A stretch of 50,294 nucleotides of DNA from Burkholderiales bacterium RIFCSPLOWO2_12_FULL_65_40 (lineage in GTDB: Bacteria > Pseudomonadota > Gammaproteobacteria > Burkholderiales > Burkholderiaceae_C). The stretch lies in assembly GCA_001770955.1 (NCBI GenBank), contig MESL01000031.1, positions 180,384 to 230,677 of the forward strand, in the 5' to 3' direction. This document shows positions 7,813-16,378 of the stretch, in pieces. Each line of letters starts with the position of its first letter. Position 1 is the first letter of the stretch. A program made the translations under genes and the position numbers. Under the pieces are notes generated by a model. It ran no database searches. It saw only the letters and a program-made list of their open reading frames with translations, and was not told the DNA's origin.

Positions 7813-9021
7813 TCAGAGTGCGGAAAGGGGCACGGCCCACAGCCCCTCGCCAAAGGGCACGGCGTGTGCCCCGTCGTAAAGAACGATGCCGGTAAGGAAG
7901 TCAGTGCCCGTCTGAGCCTTGAGCTTTCGCAGGCCCTTGAAGTCTTGCGCCTGCACGGTGGCGGCGGCCTTGACCTCGATACCGATGAGCTGGCGCTGAG
8001 AGTTCTCCAGCACGAAGTCCACCTCCACCTGGTCTTTGTCGCGGTAGTACGAGAGGTACCAGGACTCGTCGCTGAGCGCCAAGGCCTTGCGCAACTCGGC
8101 GTACACCCAGGTTTCCAGGGTGGCGCCCCAGCGCTCGCGGTGGGTGATGAGCATGTCGGGCGTGAGACGCGTGAGGGTGGCTTGCAGGCCTGCATCGAGA
8201 AAATGGAGCTTGGGGGTTTTGATGAGGCGGCTGTTCTCGTTGCGACTCCAGGCGGGCAGGCGCGCCACCAGAAACAGGCGTTCCAGAATGCCGATATAGC
8301 GATCGGCGGTTTTGCCGTTCAGCCCCAGTTGCGCCCCCAACTGGGTGTAGTTGAGCAACTGGGCGCATTGGGTTGCCAGCACGGCCAGCAGCGTGGGCAT
8401 TTGCGCGAGCTGGTCGATGTGGGCAATGTCCTGCACGTCGCGCTCAACCAAGTGGGCGATGTACGCCCTGGCCCAGGCCTGGCGCCGCGCCAGGGTGGGG
8501 CGCGCGCGCATCTCGGGGTACCCCCCTGCCAGGGCCATTTGCAGCACGTCGCTGCGTGCCTGCTGGGCGGGCCAGTCTTGCACTTGGGCGTGGTGCAGGA
8601 AATCGTTGGCACGGCTTTGTAGTTCAGCCTGGGACAGCGGCAGGAGAGCATGGGTTTCCATGCGACCTGCCAGGCTGTCGGCCATCTGCGGCAGAGCCAG
8701 GATGTTGGCCGAGCCAGTCAGCAGAAAGCGGCCGGGACGACGGTCCTCGTCGATGGACATCTTGAGCGCCAGCATCAGTTGGGGCGCTCGCTGAATTTCG
8801 TCGAAGACGGCCCGGTCCAGCGTGTTGACAAAGCCTACAGGGTCGCTTTGCGCCGCAGACAACGTGGTTGGATTGTCCAGCGTGTAGTAGCGCATTTCCC
8901 CGGCCAACTGTCGAACCAGCGTGGTCTTGCCACTTTGGCGCGGGCCATTGATCAAGACCGCTGGCGTGTCTTGCAGCGCTGTTCTGACCGGCCCGGCAAT
9001 GTGCCGTTCAATCAGGCCCAT
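7813..9021 (-). CDS. AAA+ ATPase with DUF4143 domain
   Basis: A 402-residue protein of the AAA_14/DUF4143 family. Walker A is GPRQSGKTT (about residues 26-34). The Walker B-like segment is VFDEIQRAP, and the sensor segment is FLLTGSANI. The middle carries a helix-turn-helix-like stretch (NYTQLGAQLGLNGKTADRYI, then LERLFLV). The C-terminus VEVDFVLE followed by LIGIEVKA resembles a PD-(D/E)xK nuclease-like core. I chose the ATG at 9021. An in-frame TTG at 9033 would add four residues. Neither has a clear ribosome binding site. Such genes are widespread, patchily distributed and of unknown biological role. The 22-bp array starts 5 bp upstream. The flanks are AT-richer than neighbouring genes, which hints at transfer. 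Confidence 0.88.
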   Translation of the reverse strand: MGLIERHIAGPVRTALQDTPAVLINGPRQSGKTTLVRQLAGEMRYYTLDNPTTLSAAQSDPVGFVNTLDRAVFDEIQRAPQLMLALKMSIDEDRRPGRFLLTGSANILALPQMADSLAGRMETHALLPLSQAELQSRANDFLHHAQVQDWPAQQARSDVLQMALAGGYPEMRARPTLARRQAWARAYIAHLVERDVQDIAHIDQLAQMPTLLAVLATQCAQLLNYTQLGAQLGLNGKTADRYIGILERLFLVARLPAWSRNENSRLIKTPKLHFLDAGLQATLTRLTPDMLITHRERWGATLETWVYAELRKALALSDESWYLSYYRDKDQVEVDFVLENSQRQLIGIEVKAAATVQAQDFKGLRKLKAQTGTDFLTGIVLYDGAHAVPFGEGLWAVPLSAL

Positions 9022-9026
9022 GGGTG

Positions 9027-9114
9027 CGTCCAATCTGGAAAATTGTATCGTCCATTATGGATTATGAAATCGTCCAATTTGGATTATCGAATCGTCCAAT
9101 CGGATAAATGCAAC
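9027..9114 (-). repeat. Four tandem 22-bp operator-like repeats
   Basis: On the + strand CGTCCA begins at 9027, 9049, 9071 and 9093, exactly 22 bp apart. A degenerate fifth unit (TTCCAATCCA) begins at 9115. Units at 9071 and 9049 contain dyads, TCCAA-T-TTGGA and ATCCA-TTA-TGGAT. The first unit has TCCA-ATC-TGGA, and the fourth has lost most of its second half. They run up to the ATPase start codon and so overlap its promoter region. Exact phasing on one DNA face fits cooperative protein binding. Confidence 0.85.
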
Positions 9115-9157
9115 TTCCAATCCACATTCTCTCCTCTCAAACCACACTGCGCCCGCC

Positions 9158-11530
9158 CTATTCCACCACCGTCAGCTTGGCCACCGACAGCGCCAGCCAC
9201 TTGGTGCCGTGGCGCGGAAAGCTGACCTGGGCGCGCGCGTCGTCGCCCGTGCCCTCGAGCGCCAGCACCTTGCCTTCGCCAAACTTGTTGTGGAACACCG
9301 CCAGGCCCACGCGCAGGCCGTGCGCGGGCGGTGTTTTCTGCACCGGCACGGGCGGGCTGGCGAAGGTTTCGGATTTGAAGCCAAATTGGCCTCTAGTGCT
9401 TGATGGGTAAGCGCCTACAGCTCCCATATTAGGAGCAAAAGAACCAAAGCCCTGTTGCTTGGGCGTGATCCACTTGAGGGCACTCTCGGGCAGTTCGTCG
9501 AAGAAGCGGCTCTTGAGGTTGTAGCGCGTCTGGCCGTGCAGCATGCGCGTCTGCGAGTGGCTCAGGTACAGGCGCTTGCGCGCCCGGGTGATGGCTACGT
9601 ACATCAGGCGGCGTTCTTCCTCCAGGCCACCCTGGTCGCTCATGGCATTTTCGTGCGGGAACAGGCCCTCTTCGATGCCACCGATGAACACCGCGTCAAA
9701 CTCCAGTCCCTTGGAGGCGTGCACGGTCATCAGTTGCACGGCGTCCTGCCCGGCCTGGGCCTGGTTATCGCCGGCTTCGAGTGCGGCGTGGGTCAGGAAG
9801 GCAGCCAGGGGCGAGAGAGTTTCGCCGGTGTCGGCGTCCAGAATGCCGGGCACGGCCGGGGCCATGGGCGCATCCGGGTCCAGGCCCTGGCTGGCGGGGC
9901 TTTGCGTGAGGGGGCTGCCGTGTTCGTCCAGCGGCAAGGCCACGGCGTCGCGGCCGAAACCCTCCTGCGTGACGAAGCTCTCGGCAGCGTTGACGAGTTC
10001 TTCCAGGTTCTCGATGCGGTCCTGGCCTTCCTTTTCGGTACGGAAGTGTTCGATCAGGCCGCTGGCGTCGAGCATCTGCTCGATGATGCGGCGCAGGTTC
10101 AGGCCCTGCGTCTGCTCGCGCAGCACATCGACCATGGCCACGAACGCGCCCAGGTTGGCGCCCGCCTTGCCGGGCACGGCGCTGACGGCATCGTGCAGCG
10201 AGCAGCCCGAGGCGCGGGCGGCGTCCTGCAGCACCTCGATGCTGCGCGCGCCGATGCCGCGCGGCGGGAAGTTGACCACGCGGGTGAAGCTGGTGTCGTC
10301 GTGCGGGTTCTCCAGCAGGCGCAGGTAGGCCAGCGCATGCTTGATCTCGGCGCGCTCAAAAAAGCGCAGGCCGCCGTACACGCGGTAGGGCACGGCGGCG
10401 TTGAACAGCGCGGTTTCGATCACGCGGCTCTGCGCGTTGCTGCGGTAGAGCACGGCGATCTCCTTGCGCTCGAAACCGTCGTTCTTCACCAACTGCTTGA
10501 TCTCGTCCACCATCCATTGCGCTTCGGCGAAGTCGCTCGCGGCCTCGTACACGCGCACCGGCTCGCCTGCACCCTGGGTGGTGCGCAGGTTCTTGCCCAG
10601 GCGCCGGGTGTTGTGGCTGATGAGGTGGTTGGCCGAGTCGAGGATGTTGCTGTAGCTGCGGTAGTTCTGCTCCAGCTTGATCTGCTGCTGCACGTCGAAC
10701 TCACGCACGAAGTCCTGCATGTTGCCCACGCGCGCACCGCGAAAGGCGTAGATGCTCTGGTCGTCATCGCCCACGGCGATCACGCTGCCGTGCGCCTCGA
10801 AGCGGCCGTTCACCTCGTCACCCGCGAGCTGCTTGAGCCACAGGTATTGCAGGCGGTTGGTGTCCTGGAACTCGTCCACCAGGATGTGCGCGAAGCGCCG
10901 CTGGTAGTGCGCGCGGATGGGGTCGTTGTCGCGCAGCAGTTCGTAGCTGCGCAGCATCAGCTCGCCGAAATCAACCACGCCCTCGCGCTGGCACTGGTCT
11001 TCGTAGAGCTGGTAGATCTCGACCTTCTTGCGCGTATCCGGGTCTTGCCCCTGCACGTCGCGCGGGCGCAGGCCCTCTTCCTTGCAACCGGCAATGAAAT
11101 ACTGCAATTGCTTGGGCGGAAAGCGCTCGTCGTCCACGTTGTGCTGCTTGCACAGGCGCTTGATGGCCGAGAGCTGGTCCTGCGTGTCCAGGATCTGGAA
11201 GGTCTGCGCCAGGCCCGCCGCCTTGTGGTGCGCGCGCAGCAGACGGTTGCACAGGCCATGAAAGGTGCCGATCCACATGCCGCGCACGTTCACCGGCAGC
11301 ATGGTGGACAGCCGCGCCACCATCTCCTTGGCGGCCTTGTTGGTGAAGGTGACGGCCAGGATGCCGCCGGGCGTGGCCTGGCCGGTCGAGAGCAGCCAGG
11401 CGATGCGCGTGGTGAGCACGCGCGTCTTGCCCGAACCGGCGCCGGCCAGGATGAGCGCATGGCCCGCAGGCAGGGTGACGGCAGCGAGCTGCTCGGGGTT
11501 GAGCGATTGGAGCATGGGAGATTCGGACAT
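9158..11530 (-). CDS. uvrD: ATP-dependent DNA helicase UvrD/PcrA type
   Basis: A superfamily 1A 3'-5' DNA helicase of nucleotide-excision and mismatch repair, 790 residues. Motifs appear in order: Q motif LNPEQLAAV, Walker A GAGSGKT (about 30-36), TFTNKAAKEM, DEFQDTNR, GDDDQSIYAFRGA, LEQNYRS, TVHASKGLEFDAVF and YVAITRARKRLYLSHS. The extreme C-terminus (HGTKWLALSVAKL) is the usual UvrD tail. It lies 45 bp downstream of the MotB-like gene on the same strand. A copy of the two-hairpin repeat lies inside the linker before the tail, in frame (9383-9440, residues around NMGAVGAYPSSTRGQFG). The helicase core is complete, so the protein is presumably active. Confidence 0.97.
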   Translation of the reverse strand: MSESPMLQSLNPEQLAAVTLPAGHALILAGAGSGKTRVLTTRIAWLLSTGQATPGGILAVTFTNKAAKEMVARLSTMLPVNVRGMWIGTFHGLCNRLLRAHHKAAGLAQTFQILDTQDQLSAIKRLCKQHNVDDERFPPKQLQYFIAGCKEEGLRPRDVQGQDPDTRKKVEIYQLYEDQCQREGVVDFGELMLRSYELLRDNDPIRAHYQRRFAHILVDEFQDTNRLQYLWLKQLAGDEVNGRFEAHGSVIAVGDDDQSIYAFRGARVGNMQDFVREFDVQQQIKLEQNYRSYSNILDSANHLISHNTRRLGKNLRTTQGAGEPVRVYEAASDFAEAQWMVDEIKQLVKNDGFERKEIAVLYRSNAQSRVIETALFNAAVPYRVYGGLRFFERAEIKHALAYLRLLENPHDDTSFTRVVNFPPRGIGARSIEVLQDAARASGCSLHDAVSAVPGKAGANLGAFVAMVDVLREQTQGLNLRRIIEQMLDASGLIEHFRTEKEGQDRIENLEELVNAAESFVTQEGFGRDAVALPLDEHGSPLTQSPASQGLDPDAPMAPAVPGILDADTGETLSPLAAFLTHAALEAGDNQAQAGQDAVQLMTVHASKGLEFDAVFIGGIEEGLFPHENAMSDQGGLEEERRLMYVAITRARKRLYLSHSQTRMLHGQTRYNLKSRFFDELPESALKWITPKQQGFGSFAPNMGAVGAYPSSTRGQFGFKSETFASPPVPVQKTPPAHGLRVGLAVFHNKFGEGKVLALEGTGDDARAQVSFPRHGTKWLALSVAKLTVVE
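9383..9440 (-). repeat. Two-hairpin repeat inside uvrD
   Basis: Read on the minus strand: GGAGC, then AATATG, then GCTGTAGGCGCTTACCCATC, AAGCACTAGAGGCC and AATTTGG. The first stem core is GGCGCTT...AAGCAC. The second stem here is GCTCC...GGAGC (+ strand), where other copies have GCTAT...ATAGC, a compensated change. It adds about 17 residues in the variable UvrD linker without breaking the frame. Confidence 0.75.
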
Positions 11531-11575
11531 GGGACGATTGTAGGAAGCCCGGCCCCTGAAAGCGCGGTGGAGCCT

Positions 11576-12394
11576 CTACTTCGGCGCTTCGAGGATCACT
11601 TCCACATGCCGGTTCTGCGCCCGGCCCTGCGGCGTGTCGTTGGGCGCCAGGGGCCGGGTGTCGGCAAAGCCGGTGGCCCGCATGCGGGCCGGGTCGATGC
11701 CCTGGCTCTGCAGGTAGCGCACCACGCTGGCCGCGCGGCCGGTGGAGAGTTCCCAGTTGGAAGGGAAACGTTCGGTCTGGATGGGCACGTTGTCGGTATG
11801 CCCTTCGACGACGATGCGGTGCTGCGCCACGCTGCCCAGCACCGGCACCAAACGGCCCAGCACGGCCAGCCCCGGCCCGCTGAGGCTGGCCTCGCCCGAG
11901 GCGAACAGGATTTCGCTGCTGATGCGAAAGCTCACGCTGCCCTGGTTCACGATGACTTCGATGTTCTTGTCCAGACGGTCGAGCGGCAGCCCCGCGAGCG
12001 GGTCTTTCTCGGGCTCGGCCGGTGGCGGCGGCACCGGCGGGGCGATCGGCGGCACGATGCTGGCGTGCGGGGAGTGTTCACCCACCGCCACGACCGGCGA
12101 CGGCGCCTGCTCCGGCAGGCCCCGGGTGCCCGGGCCGGCAAACGAGAGCATCACCACCATCATCACCAGGATGAGCGTGATCACATCCAGGTAGGTGAGC
12201 AGCCAGCCATCCTCTTCGGTGGCGGCCGTCAGATCCAGGTGCCAGCGGGCAAAGCGCCCGGCGGGATGGTTCTGGCGCTTTGCGGGCCGGGGGTGGCCGC
12301 CATGGGCCGCCAGCGCCCCCAGGCGGGCCAGCCTGCGCAGCGCTTCGGGGCTGTCGGACAGTGCGTCTTGCGGCGCCGGGGTCGGCTCCTGCAT
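11576..12394 (-). CDS. MotB-like OmpA-domain stator protein
   Basis: A 272-residue partner of the MotA-like channel. The ATG at 12394 follows the motA stop by 1 bp and has an AGGGAGC ribosome binding site. One transmembrane helix (DGWLLTYLDVITLILVMM, about residues 60-85) carries the Asp expected to bind the ion in MotB/PomB. A Pro-rich linker follows. The C-terminal OmpA-like peptidoglycan-binding domain is clear (VEGHTDNVPI, then NWELSTGRAASVVRYL and ATGFADTRPL). A longer upstream frame exists but would overlap motA. No flagellar genes are nearby, so this may be a second stator set or a non-flagellar force generator. The coupling ion cannot be read with certainty. Confidence 0.85.
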   Translation of the reverse strand: MQEPTPAPQDALSDSPEALRRLARLGALAAHGGHPRPAKRQNHPAGRFARWHLDLTAATEEDGWLLTYLDVITLILVMMVVMLSFAGPGTRGLPEQAPSPVVAVGEHSPHASIVPPIAPPVPPPPAEPEKDPLAGLPLDRLDKNIEVIVNQGSVSFRISSEILFASGEASLSGPGLAVLGRLVPVLGSVAQHRIVVEGHTDNVPIQTERFPSNWELSTGRAASVVRYLQSQGIDPARMRATGFADTRPLAPNDTPQGRAQNRHVEVILEAPK

Positions 12395-12395
12395 T

Positions 12396-13223
12396 TCAGC
12401 TCCCTTTGCCAGGCCGTGGCGCCGCCGTCTTGGCTGCAGCAGCAGGCTTGCGCCCGTCAAAAATCTCGTCGTCAAATTGCACGATGAACGATTTGAGCGT
12501 CTCGCGCATCAGCGCCGGGCTGCGCCGCTCGCTCATCATTGAGACGCCCTGCATCACCATGTTCATCAGCACCACGCGCTGCTCGGTGCGGCGCTCGAGC
12601 TTGACGGCCACCGGCTTGAACAGCAGGTTGGCCAGCAGGATGCCGTAGAACGTGGTCATGAGCGCCACGGCCAGCTGCTGGCCGATGATCTGCATGTTGC
12701 CGTCGCCCAGCACGCCCATCAGGTTGATCAGGCCCACCAGCGTGCCGATCATGCCGAACGCGGGCGCGAAGTTGGCCATCACGCGAAAGAGCTGCGCCTC
12801 GGCCGCCTCGCGCGCGCGCAGCCGCAGGATGCGCCACTGCAGCAGGTCGAGAATGTCTTCCTCGGGAGCCTGGTCAATGACCAGTTGCACCCCCGTGCGT
12901 AGAAAGGGGTTGGTGACGTTCTCCAGGGCCTTTTCGACGGCATGCAGATCGTCGTTGATCCACAGCTTGGAAATGCGGACAAGTTCCTCGATGTCGTTCT
13001 TGATATAGGTGCGCTCGTTGCGCAGCACGGTGGCAATCAGTCCGAAGACGCGCAGCACTTCCTTCAGCGGATAGCTCAGGAAGGTGGCGGCCAGCGTACC
13101 CCCCAGCACGATGCCCAGGCCCGGCCAGTCGACATACAGGCGTGGGTCTTCCGCCGCAAAGAAAATCACGATGCCCAGCAGCACGAAGCTGGCCACGATA
13201 CCGATCAGCGATGACGGATTCAT
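12396..13223 (-). CDS. MotA/TolQ/ExbB-family proton channel protein
   Basis: A 275-residue inner-membrane channel subunit. Four hydrophobic segments are visible: about 5-25 (LIGIVASFVLLGIVIFF), 33-52 (PGLGIVLGGTLAATFLSYP), 150-175 (ANFAPAFGMIGTLVGLINL) and 188-210 (VALMTTFYGILLANLLF). The cytoplasmic loop lies between the second and third. The prolines in NFAPAFG and LLFKPVAV correspond to the conserved channel prolines of MotA/PomA. The C-terminal tail is Ala/Lys-rich. It is the first gene of a pair with the MotB-like gene, with 1 bp between them. The overall pattern is closer to PomA/MotP-type stators than to ExbB. Confidence 0.88.
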   Translation of the reverse strand: MNPSSLIGIVASFVLLGIVIFFAAEDPRLYVDWPGLGIVLGGTLAATFLSYPLKEVLRVFGLIATVLRNERTYIKNDIEELVRISKLWINDDLHAVEKALENVTNPFLRTGVQLVIDQAPEEDILDLLQWRILRLRAREAAEAQLFRVMANFAPAFGMIGTLVGLINLMGVLGDGNMQIIGQQLAVALMTTFYGILLANLLFKPVAVKLERRTEQRVVLMNMVMQGVSMMSERRSPALMRETLKSFIVQFDDEIFDGRKPAAAAKTAAPRPGKGS

Positions 13224-13346
13224 TCAGTTACTCCTGCGCGGGTATTGTGCAGCAGGCCCCCACTCCCGGGGGGTCTCCTGTCGGCTCCCGGACGGGCGCT
13301 CAGGCTTGTGAGAACATGCCCTGCACCACCCCACCGCCACACTGCC

Positions 13347-14045
13347 ATGAAATCTCTTGCCCATGCATTGGCCACCGTGATGGTGCTGAGCGCTCCGCTG
13401 GCACTGGCGCAGGCCCCTTGCCGCAGCAGCGGCGCGCATCCTCCGGCGGCGCTGTTTGAACGCTTCATCAGCGCCGATTGCGAAGCCTGCTGGAGCGACC
13501 CCGCCACGCCTGCACCCGGCCCCTCGGCGCTGGTGCTGGACTGGGTGGTTCCCGGTACGCAGGGCGACGAGGCGCCGCTGTCTGCCGCCGCCCTGCGCGA
13601 TGCGATGGAACGGCTGACGGAACTCGGCCGCCACCCGCCGGCCGGCACCGACGTGCACACGGCCCCGGTGAACAGGCACCCCAAAGCGCGTTTGCGGGTG
13701 GGCCTCGGACCGGCGGTGAACGACTATGTCGGCGCCACCATGGTCTTCAGCCCCGCCACCTCCCCAAAGCAGCATCCGCACACCTGGACCTTTCACCTTC
13801 TGCTGGTGGAGGCCCTGCCGCCAGGCGCAGAAGGCACGCCGGTGGCGAGAAACATCGTAAGAAACATGCTCCAAGGCGCATGGACAGAGCCCGACAAGCT
13901 ATCAACAAAAGAGCGCTTCACCGGGTCTGAACTGCGCCCCATGCGCATCCCCGAGGGGGCCCTGCCCGAGCGCCTGCGCGCGGTGGGCTGGGTGCAGGAC
14001 GACCAGGGCCGTGTGGTGGCGGCGGCGCAGTCGGTATGCCGGTGA
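13347..14045 (+). CDS. Secreted CxxC protein of unknown function
   Basis: A 232-residue protein with a typical Sec signal (MKSLAHALATVMVLSAPLAL, cleavage after AQA), which places the start at 13347. The segment after the signal, LFERFISADCEACW, has a CxxC pair in a context recalling DUF1223/thioredoxin-like proteins (a strand followed by C-x-x-C). However, the rest does not clearly follow that family. The C-terminus VVAAAQSVCR carries another Cys. It lies alone between the divergent motA gene and guaC. A periplasmic redox role is only a possibility. Confidence 0.7.
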   Translation: MKSLAHALATVMVLSAPLALAQAPCRSSGAHPPAALFERFISADCEACWSDPATPAPGPSALVLDWVVPGTQGDEAPLSAAALRDAMERLTELGRHPPAGTDVHTAPVNRHPKARLRVGLGPAVNDYVGATMVFSPATSPKQHPHTWTFHLLLVEALPPGAEGTPVARNIVRNMLQGAWTEPDKLSTKERFTGSELRPMRIPEGALPERLRAVGWVQDDQGRVVAAAQSVCR

Positions 14046-14202
14046 GTGGAGCCGCGTGATGCGGCCCGGTGCATCGGCGCGTAGAATCAATCACCGGGCC
14101 CAAGTTTCTTGCTGCCCGGTTTTTTGTGCCTGCGCACCGCAGGGTTCGGCATGCGGCCTTGACGGCCCTGCCCACAAGACCGGTCTCCAGGCCAAGCGCC
14201 CA

Positions 14203-14228
14203 TCGCGGCAGAAATCCGTCTGCCGCGA
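14203..14228 (+). promoter_or_regulatory. Perfect 10-bp hairpin in the guaC leader
   Basis: TCGCGGCAGA (14203-14212) and TCTGCCGCGA (14219-14228) form a 10-bp stem with a 6-nt loop. It ends 24 nt before the guaC ATG, just upstream of the ACAGGAGC ribosome binding site. There is no T-run, so it is not a simple terminator. It could be an RNA regulatory stem or a dyad operator. Confidence 0.55.
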
Positions 14229-14252
14229 CCTTTCACAGGAGCTTGGAATCTT

Positions 14253-15230
14253 ATGGAAATCTTCGACTACGACAACGTTCTGCTGCTGCCGCGCAAGTGC
14301 CGCGTGGAGAGCCGCTCGGAGTGTGACGCCAGCGTCGAACTGGGCGGACGGAGCTTCCGCATCCCCGTGGTGCCCGCCAACATGAAGACGGTGGTGGACG
14401 AAAAGATCTGCACCTGGATGGCGCAGAACGGCTACTTCTACGTCATGCACCGCTTCGACCTGGACAACCTTCAGTTCGTGCGCGACATGCACGCCAAGGG
14501 TTGCTACGCCTCGATCTCGCTGGGGGTAAAAAAACCCGACTATGACACCGTCGACAAGCTCGTGGCCGAGGGCCTGTGCCCCGAATACATCACCATCGAC
14601 ATCGCCCACGGCCATGCCGACACCGTGCAGGCCATGATCGGTTACCTGAAAGAAAAGCTGCCCAAGGCCTTCGTGATTGCCGGCAACGTCGCCACCCCCG
14701 AGGCCATCATCGACCTGGAAAACTGGGGCGCCGATGCCACCAAGGTCGGCGTGGGTCCGGGCAAGGTGTGCATCACCAAGCTCAAGACAGGCTTTGGCAC
14801 GGGCGGCTGGCAGCTGTCGGCGCTCAAGTGGTGCGCACGTGTGGCCACCAGGCCCATCATTGCCGATGGCGGCATCCGCAGCCACGGCGACATCGCCAAA
14901 AGCATCCGCTTCGGCGCCAGCATGGTGATGATCGGTTCGCTGTTTGCCGGCCACGAAGAGTCGCCCGGCCAGACCGTCGAAGTGGATGGCGCGCTCTACA
15001 AGGAGTACTACGGCTCGGCCAGCGACTTCAACAAAGGCGAATACAAACACGTCGAAGGCAAACGCATCCTCGAACCCATCAAGGGTCCGCTGGCCAACAC
15101 CCTGGTGGAGATGGAGCAGGACGTGCAAAGCTCCATCAGCTACGCCGGCGGCAAGAAGCTCATGGACATCCGCAAAGTGAACTACGTGATCCTGGGCGGC
15201 GACAACGCGGGCGAACACCTGCTGATGTGA
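14253..15230 (+). CDS. guaC: GMP reductase
   Basis: NADPH-dependent conversion of GMP to IMP in cytoplasmic purine salvage. The 325-residue protein is a TIM barrel of the IMPDH/GMPR family without a CBS insert. This points to GMP reductase, in the shorter GuaC form. Family-typical segments are [20 protein letters not shown], the catalytic-Cys loop [15 protein letters not shown] (Cys at about 173), [19 protein letters not shown] and [14 protein letters not shown]. The tail contains [17 protein letters not shown]. The ATG at 14253 has a good ribosome binding site (ACAGGAGC). It appears monocistronic, with a leader of about 150 nt that includes a strong hairpin. Confidence 0.95.
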   Translation: MEIFDYDNVLLLPRKCRVESRSECDASVELGGRSFRIPVVPANMKTVVDEKICTWMAQNGYFYVMHRFDLDNLQFVRDMHAKGCYASISLGVKKPDYDTVDKLVAEGLCPEYITIDIAHGHADTVQAMIGYLKEKLPKAFVIAGNVATPEAIIDLENWGADATKVGVGPGKVCITKLKTGFGTGGWQLSALKWCARVATRPIIADGGIRSHGDIAKSIRFGASMVMIGSLFAGHEESPGQTVEVDGALYKEYYGSASDFNKGEYKHVEGKRILEPIKGPLANTLVEMEQDVQSSISYAGGKKLMDIRKVNYVILGGDNAGEHLLM

Positions 15231-15355
15231 GGTCGGGCGCCGGGTGCGTAGTCATACGGCTTTCACCTGACGGGCGCCAAAGCATGCCCAGCGCACTGCC
15301 TGGGTCAGCGGCCACCGCGCAAGGGCCACCAGCGCCACAGGGGGTTGTCCTCAGC

Positions 15356-16237
15356 TCATGCGCGCAGCAGGTTCAGCGCCATGTGGTGCAGGTCCTTGCC
15401 CGGCTGCGCCAGGGTGTCGAGGATGCTGAAGTGGTTCAGCCCCTCCAGCACCTGGCAGCGGGGCACCGTGTGCGAGCCCCAGGCCTCCTGCACCAGCCGG
15501 TTCTGACGCAGGAACTCGGGGCTCTCATCGCCCCCTACCGCGCAATGCAGCTGTCCCGACGGCGGCTCCAGCAGCCGCGCCGGGCTGCACTGCAACACCT
15601 GCTGCTCGGTCAGGTGCAGGCTCTCCTGGAGGAACGGGGTGTGCATCACCGGCTCCAGATCGTGCACACCCGAGACCGACAATGCACTTCGCACCAGCCC
15701 GTCGAGAAGGTCAGCGCCGATCAGTGGCCAGACGCTGGTGAGCAACAGCGCCGCCAGCAAACCACCCGCTGAGTGCCCCACTGCCGTGATGCATTGGGGG
15801 TTGCCTCCATGGTGGGCGATATGGCGCGCCACCCAGGCCAGGGCTTTTTCCATCTGCCGCACGATATGCGGGATCGTGACCGGCGCCTGCGGCGTGCCGG
15901 GGCACAGGGCGTAATTGACCACCACAACGCAGACCCCCGCCTGGGCAAAGGCGGGCGCCACAAACGAGTGTCCGGACTTGTCCAGAGAGCGCCAATATCC
16001 GCCGTGGATGAAAACCATCACCGGTACGCCCCCCGCCCGGGCGCTGCTGGCCGGAAAAATATCGAGTCGCTCCCCCTCGCCCTCGCCATACGGCACATCC
16101 AGGCTGCAGGCCTGGCTGGCGCGGGCCTGCTCCGACGCATGCGCCCAACGGTCAAAGTAGCCCATATGGTCGGGCACCAGGGCACGGTTGTTGTACATGC
16201 GCTCCAACCACACCGGGTCGTACAGGGGTTGTGTCAT
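15356..16237 (-). CDS. Alpha/beta hydrolase, formamidase/esterase type
   Basis: A 293-residue alpha/beta hydrolase. The oxyanion segment is FIHGGYWRSLDK, in the HGGxW form seen in kynurenine formamidase-like and BD-FAE-type esterases. The nucleophile elbow is VGHSAGGLLAAL. A His near the C-terminus (LEGLNHFSIL) can complete the triad. There is no signal peptide, so it is cytoplasmic. The ATG at 16237 has GAGGAG upstream. A longer open frame upstream is antisense to the divergent dehydrogenase and not real. The divergent neighbour is a beta-hydroxyacid dehydrogenase. There is no kynurenine gene nearby, so the substrate is open. Confidence 0.87.
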   Translation of the reverse strand: MTQPLYDPVWLERMYNNRALVPDHMGYFDRWAHASEQARASQACSLDVPYGEGEGERLDIFPASSARAGGVPVMVFIHGGYWRSLDKSGHSFVAPAFAQAGVCVVVVNYALCPGTPQAPVTIPHIVRQMEKALAWVARHIAHHGGNPQCITAVGHSAGGLLAALLLTSVWPLIGADLLDGLVRSALSVSGVHDLEPVMHTPFLQESLHLTEQQVLQCSPARLLEPPSGQLHCAVGGDESPEFLRQNRLVQEAWGSHTVPRCQVLEGLNHFSILDTLAQPGKDLHHMALNLLRA

Positions 16238-16378
16238 CGTTTTCTCCTCATTCCACCTGCTTGGGTATAAACACATCATCCCGGGAAGTGCATTGCGCTG
16301 CAAGCTCGGTGACAGGGAGCCCCCCCGAAAAAGACCATGATGGCGAAAAGACCGTCCATCTTCGCCAAGGAAGTCCCC

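Noticed and set aside
9027..9126. Short tandem repeats resembling a tiny CRISPR array
   Set aside because: The 22-bp units are directly adjacent without unique spacers and there are no cas genes, so an operator array is the better reading.
9455..12487. A + strand open frame of about 1,000 codons opposite uvrD and the MotB-like gene
   Set aside because: It crosses two well-supported genes and the gap between them, and its composition is shadow-like.
13892..13920. AAGCTATCAAC...GAGCGCTTCACC in the secreted-protein gene as another two-hairpin repeat copy
   Set aside because: Neither stem can be formed and only short blocks match, so chance is more likely.
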